Source: Cytidiella melzeri
Taxonomy: Eukaryota; Basidiomycota; Agaricomycetes; Polyporales; Irpicaceae
NCBI GenBank assembly: GCA_022592445.1
Contig: JABYQR010000547.1
Location: forward strand, 1 to 21,068
DNA length: 21,068 nt
Direction: 5' to 3'
How positions within the stretch are numbered: position 1 is the stretch's first letter; every line of letters begins with the position of its first letter. The notes beneath the pieces are model-generated. The model made no database searches. It was not told the origin of the DNA and saw nothing but the letters and a program-made list of their open reading frames with translations. Made by a program: the position numbers and the translations under genes. This document shows positions 1 through 8,075 of this stretch, piece after piece.

Positions 1-51
1 AAGGTCTATCCGGAGAAAGCGCAGGGCCAGATCTTCGCGAAGGAAAAGGAT

Positions 52-532
52 ATGTCCACTCCTATGGAGGTGGACGCTGCAGACAAGAAGAAGAAGAAGA
101 ATGAGAAGCGGAAACAAGGGCAAAGGCAAGGAGGTAAATTCACTGAAAAGTTGAAAAAATTCTGTCACATTCACAAGTCCAAAGGACATAATACGGAAAA
201 TGTAACCTCAACGGCCTTAAGAAGAAGCCCGACGATAAGAAGAAGGAAGTGAAGAAGAATGGCAAGTCCTCGGCGCCAAAGAAGATTCGGGCAGCAGATG
301 CCGAGGACTCAGGAATGGACAGCAAGGCCGAAGCCCCTAAGGCTTTGTCTTCTAAAATGAAAAATGTTAATACCGTGCCCTAGAGTTGGCGGCTCATATC
401 GAGGAGGTTCCAATGGAAGATGATGAACCTTTGACTCCTCACCCGTCCCCTGACAAGGGTAAAGGGAAAAAGCCGACCAAGGGCAAGGATTTTTTCCGAA
501 GCTCATGTGACTCCCTGCGAACATGACACTTA
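52..532 (+). pseudogene. gypsy Gag C-terminal part, frameshifted
   Basis: Gag packages element RNA in cytoplasmic particles. The visible part has a lysine-rich stretch, then a zinc-knuckle-like motif of the form C-x2-H-x4-GH starting FCHIHKSKGH at about 161-190. The last cysteine (TGT near 201) is only reached by changing frame, so a small indel breaks the finger. Downstream a K/E/D-rich linker stays open in that second frame to a TAG near 383. It then resumes in a third frame (ELAAHIEEVPMEDDEPLT) to about 520. The N-terminal capsid part is outside the window. Identification rests on the knuckle and on the protease that follows. Confidence 0.75.
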
Positions 533-554
533 GGCCCTGATACTCTCAATCTTT

Positions 555-607
555 GTATCGTAGATACTGTCAAAAATGTAGCACTTCAAAGAATTCATTT
601 TTTCTAG
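555..607 (+). other. intron-like segment between gypsy gag and protease
   Basis: A 53-nt segment starts GTATCG and ends with a pyrimidine run and TCTAG directly before the protease frame (GTT at 608). Its length matches the introns of the host genes in this window. Removing it joins an upstream open stretch (ALILSIF) to the protease frame (VTIWVYGKK) without a shift. No branch point is obvious, and the upstream frame contains a TAG, so this could also be decayed coding sequence. Confidence 0.3.
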
Positions 608-1070
608 GTTACAATTTGGGTATATGGAAAGAAAGTGCAGGTCAAAGCTCTGGTAGATTCAGGAGCCACAACCACGTTCATCAGTAAGTCAGTGGTTGAA
701 AGTAACAATCTGGTCACAAACAACTGGATCACCGTTTAACGTCATCAACGTCAACGGTACTCCCAATAAAGATGGTCAAATCACTCACTCAGTACATGCA
801 TACCTAGAAATAGGTTCACACAGAGCAAGACAACACATGCTTGTTACTGATCTGGTAGTAAACAAATGATTATCAGGATGACCTTCTTATGCCGCCACAA
901 TCCGGAGATAGATTGGGCAAATGGCAAGTGGAGATTTACCAGATGTCCTGAACTCTGTGCCCCAAGAGCTCGTAAAAACATCACTGTAACTCAAGAAGAG
1001 ATGAGGACTTGAGTTACCTAAGCGACGTTTGGTGTCAGACAACCTGGACGGAACAGGAAATGTCAACCCG
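608..1070 (+). pseudogene. gypsy aspartic protease and linker to RT, frameshifted
   Basis: This is the retropepsin that cleaves the Gag-Pol polyprotein. The active-site context ALVDSGATTTFIS is clear, with D-S-G at 656-664. The frame stops at a TAA near 737 and resumes in another frame with PFNVINVNGTPNKDG up to about 869. A third frame then gives RHNPEIDWANGKW (about 895-935), the conserved link between gypsy protease and RT. At least two indels are therefore present. Confidence 0.8.
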
Positions 1071-1194
1071 GACAACCCTCACATCCACTGGATCGATTTA
1101 GACGACCAGAAGACCAAGAGATAGCAGAAATAATGCTGAACTTTCTGGAAAGGAAATGAGGGCTTTGAAGAGGCTTTGACAACAAGAATCGTCA

Positions 1195-2290
1195 ATTGGA
1201 AACCATTAGTACCAAAATATCTATGGGAGTTTGGTGACGTCTTTTCAAAGAAAAAGTCAGAACGCATGCCGTTACGCAAACCGTACAATCACGCGATGAA
1301 TTTGAGGAAGGTGCTCTCTTCCCAAAGCGGCTAAACTATACCCGCTGTCTCCAATGGAAAAGAATTCTCTAGATCAATGGATGAAGAGGAACTCCAAAAG
1401 GTTACATCCGCAAATCAAAAGTCCGATTGCAGCACCTGTGTTCTTTGTCAAGAAGAAAGATGGCTCGTTGCGCCTTGTGCAAGACTACCAAAACTGAAGA
1501 CATCACGGTGAAAAACCGGTACCCCATACCTCGCATCAACGATTTAATCAATTCGTTAAGCAAGGCTAAGGTCTTCTCAAAGATTGATCTTAGATGGGGA
1601 TACAATAACGTTTGCATCCGAAAGGGTGACGAATGGAAGACGGCGTTCATCACACACCGTGGCCTTTTCGAAGCCAAGGTGATGTATTTTGGTTTCAGCA
1701 ATGCACCTGCAACGTTCCAAGCCATGATGAATGAAATTCTGAGTGATTTGATCTTAGAAGGACATGTCATGGTGTATCTCGACGACATCCTCATCTTCAC
1801 TGAAGACAAGAAGGAAAACCGTCGCATCACACAGGAAGTGCTCAAGCGTCTACGCGAGAACGATCTATTTGCCAAACCGGAAAAATGCTTTTTTGAAAAA
1901 GATGCATTGAGTACTAGGCATGATCATTTCTCACGGACATATCGAGATGGATCCAGCCAAACTCACCGGAGTTACTGAGTGGCCGCGACCTGAAAAGGTT
2001 AAGCAAGTCCAAGCCTTCTTAGGCTTCGCCAACTTCTATTGGCGTTTCATCAAGGACTTTGCTAAACATGCGAAACCGCTCACTATTCTTACAAAGAAGG
2101 ACCAATCCTGGATCTGGAAAGATGCTCAGGAACAGGCCTTCCAAAGTCTGAAACAGGCTTTTACGTCAGCACCCATTCTGAGGATACCAGATGACGAAAA
2201 CCCTTTCCGTCTGGAAACAGACGCTAGCGACTTTGCTACAGGAGCGGTATATCACAACTGGACCCAGCTGACAAGCTGTGGCATCCAGTA
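1195..2290 (+). pseudogene. gypsy reverse transcriptase, frameshifted
   Basis: This RT would copy element RNA into cDNA. The N-terminal part (VPKYLWEFGDVFSKK, about 1208-1255) and the fingers (SPIAAPVFFVKKKDGSLRLVQDY, about 1420-1488) sit in frames shifted from the palm. The palm is open from about 1505 to 1905 with NRYPIPRI, the FGFSNAPATFQ motif and the catalytic YLDD at 1774-1785. A further shift near 1910 leads into the connection region (FLGFANFYWRFIKDFAKHAKPL) and the start of RNase H (ETDASDFATGAV). Catalytic residues survive, but the frameshifts rule out a functional product. Confidence 0.92.
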
Positions 2291-2580
2291 GCCTTCTACT
2301 CTAAATCACTCAACGTCCATGAACGTAACTATGAGATATACGATAAAGAGTTGTTGGCTATTATCCGCGCCCTGGAAGAGTATCGTCAACATCTGGAGGG
2401 ACATCCGATTACCGTAGAAATATGGTCGGATCACCAAAACCTGACATATTTCAGGAATGCCCAGAAGCTGACTTGGAGACAAGCGCAATGGGTGTTATAC
2501 CTGACGCGATTAAATTTTGTGCTCCGGCCTAAACCCGGAAAGACCATGCTTACCGCAGATCCTCTGTCCAGGAGGCCAGA
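2200..2580 (+). pseudogene. gypsy RNase H domain, frameshifted
   Basis: The RNase H degrades template RNA during cDNA synthesis. It begins at ETDASDFATGAV (about 2212-2250), shifts frame near 2250, and continues as VAFYSKSLNVHERNYEIYDKE, then a long open frame with HPITVEIWSDHQNL and PLSRRPD (to about 2580). The D, E and D positions of the fold are recognisable. This frame runs on without a break into the integrase. Confidence 0.88.
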
Positions 2581-3163
2581 TCATAAAGAGGGGGTAAATT
2601 CCGATAACGAGGACAAAATTCTCCTTAAACCAGAGTATTTTGCCATCTCCACTATTGAAAACTCTCATGACTCGCCTATCAACAATGATGAAATCCTAAG
2701 ACGGGTCAAGGAAGCACTCATGAATGACGAAGTTACCAAGGACTATCAGCAGTTACTTAACTCTGGTCCTAGGGAGTTCAAGAAATCACTAGAGGAATGG
2801 AATTTTGAGAACGGATTACTCCTATACCGTGGAAAAGTCTACATCCCCAAAGATCAGAAATTAGATCTGAGACGCCAAATCATCCAGATGCATCACGATC
2901 TACCTTCTGCCGGACATCCTGGCAGATGGAAAACGTACAAACTGATCTCGAGAAATTACTGGTGGCCAGGTTTAACCACTGATGTCAAGAAATACGTGAC
3001 AGGCTGTGACACATGTCAGCGGATGAAGACTCGTCTGCAACAGCCTTACGGACCACTCATCCCTAATCCGGTTCCGGCCAAACCATGGGATATCATGACT
3101 GTCGACTTGATTACTCAGTTACCGGAGTCTGATGGCTTTAATGCTATCTGCGTAGTCGTAGAC
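2581..3163 (+). pseudogene. gypsy integrase, zinc-binding domain and first half of catalytic core
   Basis: The integrase inserts element cDNA into the chromosome. The N-terminal HHCC zinc-binding module is intact: HHDLPSAGHPGRWKTYKLI and GCDTCQRMKTR (about 2890-3035). The first catalytic aspartate lies in IMTVDLITQLP (about 3092-3125). The frame continues through NAICVVVD to 3163, where foreign DNA begins. The remaining core resumes at 3599. Confidence 0.9.
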
Positions 3164-3593
3164 CGTAATGGACTTTTGCGGCGCTACTCATGGACTTTGC
3201 CCCTATCAGACACTCTTTTGTCTCCTGTCTCATGACTCCTTTGTAGTATGATTGCATCTTTTGTTTCATCACGCGGACACTGCCTCGTTGCCAGCTTCCT
3301 TGTAGTATATAACCCTTTCACCCTGGTTCTCTACTCCTCCATTGTGCTCTCATCTTTGCACCTGGAGTGAGTATTCCCCCCATTGCTCTTGCGTTATGTT
3401 GTATGCTCATATGCCTGTTACCTAGTTAACTCGTCTCCGTGTGTACTAGGTACATTCTATATTCATCATTGTGCTCTCATCTTCGCACCTGGATTAACTC
3501 GTCTCTGTGTGTACTAGGTCCCTACAGTCTGCAGTGGGTTTACGACAGCGCATCCACCCTTGCCTAAGTGACTATGTTCTCTCAACTCGTCAT
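3164..3593. mobile_element. 430-bp non-coding insertion in the gypsy integrase, with 5-bp target duplication
   Basis: The integrase frame stops matching after VVVD and picks up as LTKRAHFFP at about 3602. The intervening DNA is flanked by exact TAGAC copies (3159-3163 and 3594-3598). Removing one copy plus the insert restores the integrase frame. The insert has a TATA-like GTATATAACC near 3305 on + and two internal imperfect duplications: CATTGTGCTCTCATCTT at about 3341 and 3469, and TTAACTCGTCTC at about 3425 and 3494. This resembles a solo LTR, but its ends (CGTAATGG and CTCGTCAT) are not the standard TG/CA, so its class is open. Confidence 0.7.
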
Positions 3594-3598
3594 TAGAC

Positions 3599-4378
3599 TG
3601 CCTTACTAAAAGGGCACACTTCTTCCCTATTGTAAATGAGTTCTCGGCAAACAATCTTGCAGCTCTACTCTATGAGAGAGTCTGGACCCTTCACGGGATA
3701 CCTTTGCAAATCATTTCCAACCGAGGTCCACAATTCGCAGCAGATTTATTCCAGGAATGGTGTAAAATGCTAGAGATAGAATCTACGATGACCACCGCAT
3801 ATCATCCGCAGACTGATGGTCAAACTGAACGAGTTAATCAAACGCTCGAACAGTACCTGCGTTGTTACGTCGATCAACTACATGACGACTGGGCTAGATT
3901 TCTCAGCTCGGCTGAGTTCGCATACAACAATGCAGCGCACGAGGGAACTAAGCATTCGCCTTTCTACCTCGAATACGGCAGACACCCTAGAGCTGGTCCA
4001 ACGCTCACTAAGGACCTGAAAAGGTCTGACATGAATGACATCATGTGGAACCGCTTGCAAGCTTAAGAGCATGCTAAAGCGGCATTACAACTTGCGGCTG
4101 AGTGCATGAAGTGGTACTACGACAAGCACGTCCAGAAGGTCCCCTTCAACGAAGGCGATCAGGTCATGCTAGATCTGAGAGACTACCAAAAATCTGGACA
4201 TAAGCTGTCAGCCAAGTACTACGGCCCATTCAAGATTGCTGAAAAGCTTTCGCCAGTCACATTCAGACTGGAATGGCCTGAACATTCACCAAGGATACAT
4301 CCTGTATTCCATGCAAGCAAGTTGGTACCGTATAACAAACCTGAATTCGAAGGCCAAAAGCTGGAGATGCCTCCGCCA
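3599..4378 (+). pseudogene. gypsy integrase, second half of core and C-terminal domain
   Basis: The frame resumes with LTKRAHFFP and IISNRGPQF. The second catalytic residue, normally aspartate in S-D-R-G-P-Q-F, is asparagine (AAC at 3719-3721), a single G-to-A change that should abolish strand transfer. The catalytic glutamate survives in HPQTDGQTERVNQTLEQYLR. An in-frame TAA at 4064-4066 interrupts the conserved EHAKAAL region, after which the same frame continues through the GPY/F-like module (KLSAKYYGPFKIAEKL, about 4204-4252) and HPVFHASKLVPY. Confidence 0.9.
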
Positions 4379-4603
4379 GATATCATCAACGGAGAAGAAG
4401 AATACGAAGTCGAGAAGATTCTCAAGTCAAGACGTACAGGTTGTGCCAAAAAGCTTCAGTATTACATACGCTGGAAAGGCTACGGACCAAACGACAACAC
4501 GTGGGAACCTGTAGAAAACATCACGCACACTCAAGAAGCAATCAAGAAGTTCTACGACAGTCATCCCCGAGCTATCTGCTCAGCTACAATCTACTGTGTA
4601 TAA
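4379..4603 (+). pseudogene. integrase chromodomain (chromovirus)
   Basis: The C-terminus of the integrase frame carries a chromodomain (about 4397-4545): EYEVEKILKSRR, then KLQYYIRWKGYGPNDNTWEP and VENI. In chromoviruses such domains bind modified histone tails and bias integration, often toward heterochromatin. The fold looks complete, with the aromatic positions Y, W and W in place, although the rest of the element is broken. The frame ends at TAA 4601-4603. Confidence 0.9.
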
Positions 4604-4840
4604 AGTTACAAACAACACACCAAGGATCATCCACGATCCAATGACACAACTGAGGAGGGTACGGACTAGACTACCATCAGCCAATGAGGTGATAACCCCG
4701 TCAGGGACGTCGGTAGAAGCCGCTAGAGTCACTCGGAACTGCTTAGGCACCCTCTTGACAATGGTGAAAAAGTGGACTCAATGACCAAGGTGTTTGTTTG
4801 AAACTCTTTGCACGGAGTTCAAAGCAAGAAGGGGGGGTAA
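4604..4840 (+). other. gypsy pol tail and polypurine tract
   Basis: A different frame from the chromodomain stays open here to about 4784 (VTNNTPRIIHDPMTQL onward), suggesting the polyprotein once had a basic tail now separated by a frameshift. The interval ends with a purine run (AAGAAGGGGGGG, 4826-4837) and TAA just before the LTR, the plus-strand priming signature of an LTR element. Confidence 0.7.
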
Positions 4841-5535
4841 TGTCACAGATTTTCAATCTTTCTACAAGACTTGCCTTACCAGGCAATGGTATTATTGGGA
4901 ATATTTAAGCGCTTGTCAAGCACTTATCCAGCACTTATCCGGCGTCTATTTAGGCGCTTATCCAGCGCTTATCAGGCGCTTATCAGGCGCTTATTCCGGT
5001 GCTTATTCTCAGTGCCTATCAATTGATGCGCTGATGCGCCTCGTGTCTCTGATGCACTGATGCGCTCCTTTCCTTATCTGTGTATCACATGATAGAACTC
5101 TCTGGAACCTTGTGGAACATGCTGGAACTATGATGTCATAGCTCTTAGAACCTTTTGGAAAAGTCTAGCCTTGTCTTAGAACAAGCTAGAACAAGTCTAG
5201 CCTTGGAACTGGGTCATGGGGTCAGGTCATGGGGACAATTGCTATTGGTTGATTATTGAAGTGGCACCACTAGGGCATAGGGCATGCTTAGTAAGGTAGA
5301 TTACTTTCCTTACTCATGTAGGTATTAGGGGTCTTAGGGTAGTACCTGGGGTCCTCCCCTTCATGTATATATAGAGGCCCTCCTGAGGGCATATCCCCTC
5401 AGTCTTATCCACTCTGTTGATAAAGGACTACCTTGTTTTCTCCAGTACTTCGCTCACCACACCTCTTACTATCTATATCTCTATCTCCCCCTCAAGTTAA
5501 ACACTTATCTGGTGAGTGTAACTCTTACTGTTACA
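4841..5535 (+). repeat. gypsy 3' LTR (695 bp)
   Basis: The left edge is TGTCACAG directly after the polypurine tract and the right edge is CTGTTACA, an 8-bp inverted pair with one mismatch and canonical TG/CA ends. The LTR holds a TATA box (TATATATA, 5366-5373), with transcription expected some 30 bp further on. It also has the GCGCTTATC repeats at 4908-5020 and GGAAC units spaced 10 bp at 5104-5128. The 5 bp to its right, GAATC (5536-5540), should be one copy of the target duplication. Confidence 0.88.
4908..5020 (+). repeat. short tandem GCGCTTATC repeats in the gypsy LTR
   Basis: About ten imperfect units of roughly 10-12 bp, with core GCGCTTATCC or GGCGCTTATCA, sit in the U3 part of the LTR upstream of its TATA box. 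Position and repetition suit an enhancer-like array, but no known factor site is claimed. Confidence 0.7.
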
Positions 5536-5640
5536 GAATCCAGGTTTCACTGCAGTGGAATATTATACGAAGTCAGAATATTGGTTTGTGATATGGATAC
5601 TCGCGCCACTGTCAATAAGCCATTTGACAGTATCATGCTC
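5536..5640 (-). pseudogene. Copia protease fragment, truncated by the gypsy LTR
   Basis: On the - strand, 5622 downward reads WLIDSGASIHITNQYSDF, the Copia-family protease active site (W-x-x-D-S-G-A-S-x-H). A TAA follows near 5574. The coding sequence stops at 5536, exactly where the gypsy LTR begins. The upstream context EHDTVK (5640-5623) is also in frame. It belongs with the gag at 5855-6752, from which it is separated by an LTR-like repeat. Confidence 0.8.
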
Positions 5641-5645
5641 GTGCG

Positions 5646-5854
5646 TGTTAGAAGGCTATGCAAGTAGAGGAAAGTATTGAGAGAGCAAGATAGAGAGGGA
5701 TCACACAGTGGGAGTTGGGGATCAAAAGTGCGTAAAGTTGCATTGATCGGAGTAAGTCTTATATACGGTAACTACGGCGCTCGTATGTTAAGCGTCTAAT
5801 TTAATATAGTCGAACAGTACGAGGAATAGAGTGAACCACTGATCATTTTGAACA
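5646..5854 (-). repeat. short LTR-like repeat, copy 1, within the Copia gag-pol
   Basis: Read on the - strand it starts TGTTC and ends CTAACA, about 209 bp. It is homologous to 11304-11535 and 17787-17913. The 36-nt block 5745-5780 matches the reverse complement of 17878-17913 at 34 positions, including a TATATAAG-type promoter core. It sits between the Copia zinc knuckle and protease, so it interrupts that frame. No clean target duplication could be recognised at the chosen edges, which may be off by a few bases. Confidence 0.65.
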
Positions 5855-6752
5855 ACTCATTCTCGAATACAGGCATGGTTTCTCTGTTGACACTTTGAAC
5901 TCATGCTTTTCCTTTTCCCTTCTGATCCTTTTTCCCATTCTTGTTGTCCTGTTTCTTCTTGTTCTGCTGCTGATTGTTCTGTGCTCCAGACAAATTGTGC
6001 TTCCAAGTATTGTTATTTGACGGTTTAGTGTCCCAGTGTTCCTTGGTAGAATGATTGGTCTTGCCACATCAGTCACACCTCTTTGAGCCTTTATTGAATT
6101 GCTTGACTTGAGTTATCCTCGAAGCAGAAGTGCCTACTTTGTTAGAAAGACACCTAGTTTCCTCGGCTTCAATCTTAGGAATGATGTTACTCAAAGTCAA
6201 GTTCTTCAGGTCATCAATAGTGCTGATGTATGCGGATAAAGCAAGTTCATATAAAGGAGGAAGGTTTCCCAGCAACAGGAAAGCCTTCATTTTGTCGTCA
6301 AGAGTGAGACCAGCAGTAGCGACATCTTTGATCATGGTCTGGTACTGTTCGATCTGAGGACGTATTTCTTGATTTTCATTAAAGACCAGGTTGTTCAATT
6401 TCTTGAACGCAACCATGCTCTCGAGTACGTTGGACTTTTCGTACTCTTTCTTCATGGTGTCCCAGATGTACTTTGCATCAGTGATCTGATTGTTGTCAAG
6501 TTTAGACTTGATAATATCAAAAGAAACCTTTGACAAGAGGTATCCAGCCGCTCGTATATTCAACATCTTCCATTTAGCAATCACTGCTGCATCAGCAGGA
6601 GAGCCTGGCTCTGTGCTAGCTCCGGTAACAATGTCCCAACCATCAATGAACATCAGAGTGGCCTGCATAGCCATCTTCCATTCTTGATAGTTATTGCCTT
6701 TAAGAACTGGTTTGTCATCCTTAGCTAGCTTCTGGATTTCGTCGGAACTCAT
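5855..6752 (-). pseudogene. Copia Gag with zinc knuckle, two nonsense changes
   Basis: The frame starts at ATG 6752 (MSSDEIQKLAKDDKPVLKG). It has the Copia Gag N-terminal motif LKGNNYQEWKMAMQATL at about residues 17-33 and the UBN2/Retrotran_gag region (YIWDTMKKEYEKSN to LLLGNLPPLYELALSAY, about 95-185). After 227 codons a TGA (6071-6069) falls inside the zinc knuckle, C-D-stop-C-G-K-T-N-H-S-T-K-E-H, probably a former TGG. The same frame stays open to a second TGA (5903-5901), again in a tryptophan-like context, and then to 5856. The fourth knuckle ligand would be His rather than Cys. Confidence 0.85.
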
Positions 6753-7360
6753 GGTAAGAAGAAGTATACAATATCAAACTCCTCTCCGTGAAATCTACTA
6801 TAACATTTGTTGATCAACAGGGGTATTTCTGGTAGAAGCGGTTCAAGAGCATTGTCCTTGACGTCACTATCTTCGTCTAGAAGATGTTCTACTTCAGAAT
6901 CAGATTCTGATGCAGATAATCGTATCTGATATGTCTACCTTTGATTGACGTGGTGGAGATTCGATTAACGTAGACACTGATGAATTGCAACTGCTGTGAT
7001 TGCGGATATAGATTCTTCTTCTCCGGTTTGAGGTTCCGGAGATGGTGAGGGTGGAGTTGAAGTGTTGTCAACAATAAGATCCCAATCAAGATGTGGTTCT
7101 TCTCCAATATTCTCTGGATTGGTTTCACCGAGCTGTTCGTTGTTAGGAACGATGTATTGTCCTTCAGAGTATACAGCAACTGGATCGGTGTCTTCAAAGT
7201 AATCAGCTCTCTCTTGTCCAAATAATCGATATGGACAAGGTTGAGTGACACAAGACGAGAGATATTGTTCAGAGAAGGCAACAGATGTATTGCACTTGTT
7301 TGTGGTATCGAAGAAGTGATATTGTTGTTTACAACACAGTGCCAGATTTTTACAAGTTTA
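6750..7360 (-). pseudogene. unrecognised broken reading frame upstream of Copia gag
   Basis: On the - strand a protein-like frame is open from about 7363 to 6972, with CNTSVAFSEQYLSSCVTQPC, RLFGQERADYFEDTDPVAVY and DWDLIVDNTSTPPSPSPEPQ. It then appears to shift twice, through SVSTLIESPPRQSKVDISDT, into an acidic stretch (SASESDSEVEHLLDEDSDV) ending FDIVYFFLP. Its TGA overlaps the Copia gag start as ATGA. Composition (acidic, P/S/T-rich C-terminal half, Cys-rich N-terminal part) looks genuinely coding, but I do not recognise a family. It may be an extra frame of the Copia element or a remnant of another element. Confidence 0.4.
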
Positions 7361-7554
7361 TCTACAGGAAACATAAGACGCATTACTAACAATTTGACAA
7401 GACGGCAGAGACAAAGGAAAGGAGGTACAAAAGTACTACAAGTACAACTACAGAAACTTGTTGAAAGTGACCATGTACAAATGTACAAATACACATTGTG
7501 ATATTTTATATGTTACATGTGCAGAAATGCTCAAGTTTCAGTCGCCCGTCTACT

Positions 7555-7905
7555 CGCTATTTCTAGCTACCATCCTATTCAACATCTGGAGAAGCTCATT
7601 CTCCTCAGTTGGCTGCTTGACAATCTGTCCTTCCTGAGCTGGCTGAGACCAGTCTCGAATTTGGTCCTTGGCCTCTTCGGACATAGTGGTCCAGTCATTG
7701 TTCTGCTTGAGGCGCCAGGCGATGATTTGAACAAGCTTTTACTCGCTGAACTTGTTGTTGCCTTGGACAACCTGCATAGCAGTGTGGAAGTCGTTGTGTT
7801 GGAGCTGAAATGGTTCCCGTTCCCCATCTGTGCGATACCAGACAAAACCATGTGTCGCAAAGCGACTGCTGTTATGCTGCTAAACCCTAAACAAGGGTGG
7901 AATGG
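7555..7905 (-). pseudogene. unrecognised broken reading frame
   Basis: A - strand frame reads RFATHGFVWYRTDGEREPFQ, then HTAMQVVQGNNKFSE, a TAA near 7737, then KLVQIIAWRLKQNNDWTTMS and EENELLQMLNRMVARNSE, ending at TAG 7555-7557. Amphipathic helices and continuity across a single stop suggest a decayed coding sequence about 110 codons long. It lies just downstream, on the same strand, of the LTR-like block 8036-8501. It may therefore be the start of that element's gag, but no family motif is visible. Confidence 0.4.
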
Positions 7906-7993
7906 ATGATGGTGGAAGAGGAAAGGGATCTCCAACGACGACAACAAGGTCAGAGTCAATGATAAGCAGGCAAGCAGGCACAGAGGCCGGATA

Positions 7994-8075
7994 CTGGCAG
8001 TGCAAATGACGAAGTTAATATCATGCTTATACTAGGTTACATTGAGTAACTCACCTGGCAGTGCAAATGACGAAG
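7994..8075. repeat. 21-bp direct repeat, 61 bp apart
   Basis: CTGGCAGTGCAAATGACGAAG occurs at 7994-8014 and 8055-8075, identical over 21 bases. On the - strand the first copy reached is followed by GTGAGT and the second ends in CTGCCAG, so the pair looks like a duplicated exon edge with a 61-nt intron between. Confidence 0.85.

Larger units (their letters stand above)
1..5535 (+). mobile_element. Ty3/gypsy chromovirus, degenerate, 5' end outside window
   Basis: Domains occur in Ty3/gypsy order: gag zinc knuckle, aspartic protease (DSG at 656-664), reverse transcriptase (YLDD at 1774-1785), RNase H, HHCC/DDE integrase, chromodomain, polypurine tract and 3' LTR. The integrase lies after RNase H, which separates Ty3/gypsy from Copia, and the C-terminal chromodomain places it among chromoviruses. 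The copy is dead: at least six frameshifts between gag and RNase H, an in-frame TAA at 4064-4066, a lost integrase catalytic aspartate and a 430-bp insertion in the integrase. The 5' LTR and most of gag lie left of the window, so LTR divergence cannot be measured here. Confidence 0.95.

Noticed and set aside
3164..3593. Reading the integrase insertion as a TA-duplicating mariner-type MITE (TAATGGAC / GTCATTA ends)
   Set aside because: Removing a TA-bounded unit does not restore the integrase frame, whereas the TAGAC model does.
4908..5020. CRISPR-like array
   Set aside because: Units are about 11 bp without unique spacers, and lie inside a eukaryotic LTR.
7517..7909. 130-codon + strand frame
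   Set aside because: Opposite the decayed - strand frame at 7555-7905, whose residues look more protein-like; the + version is Leu/Val-rich, like a shadow.
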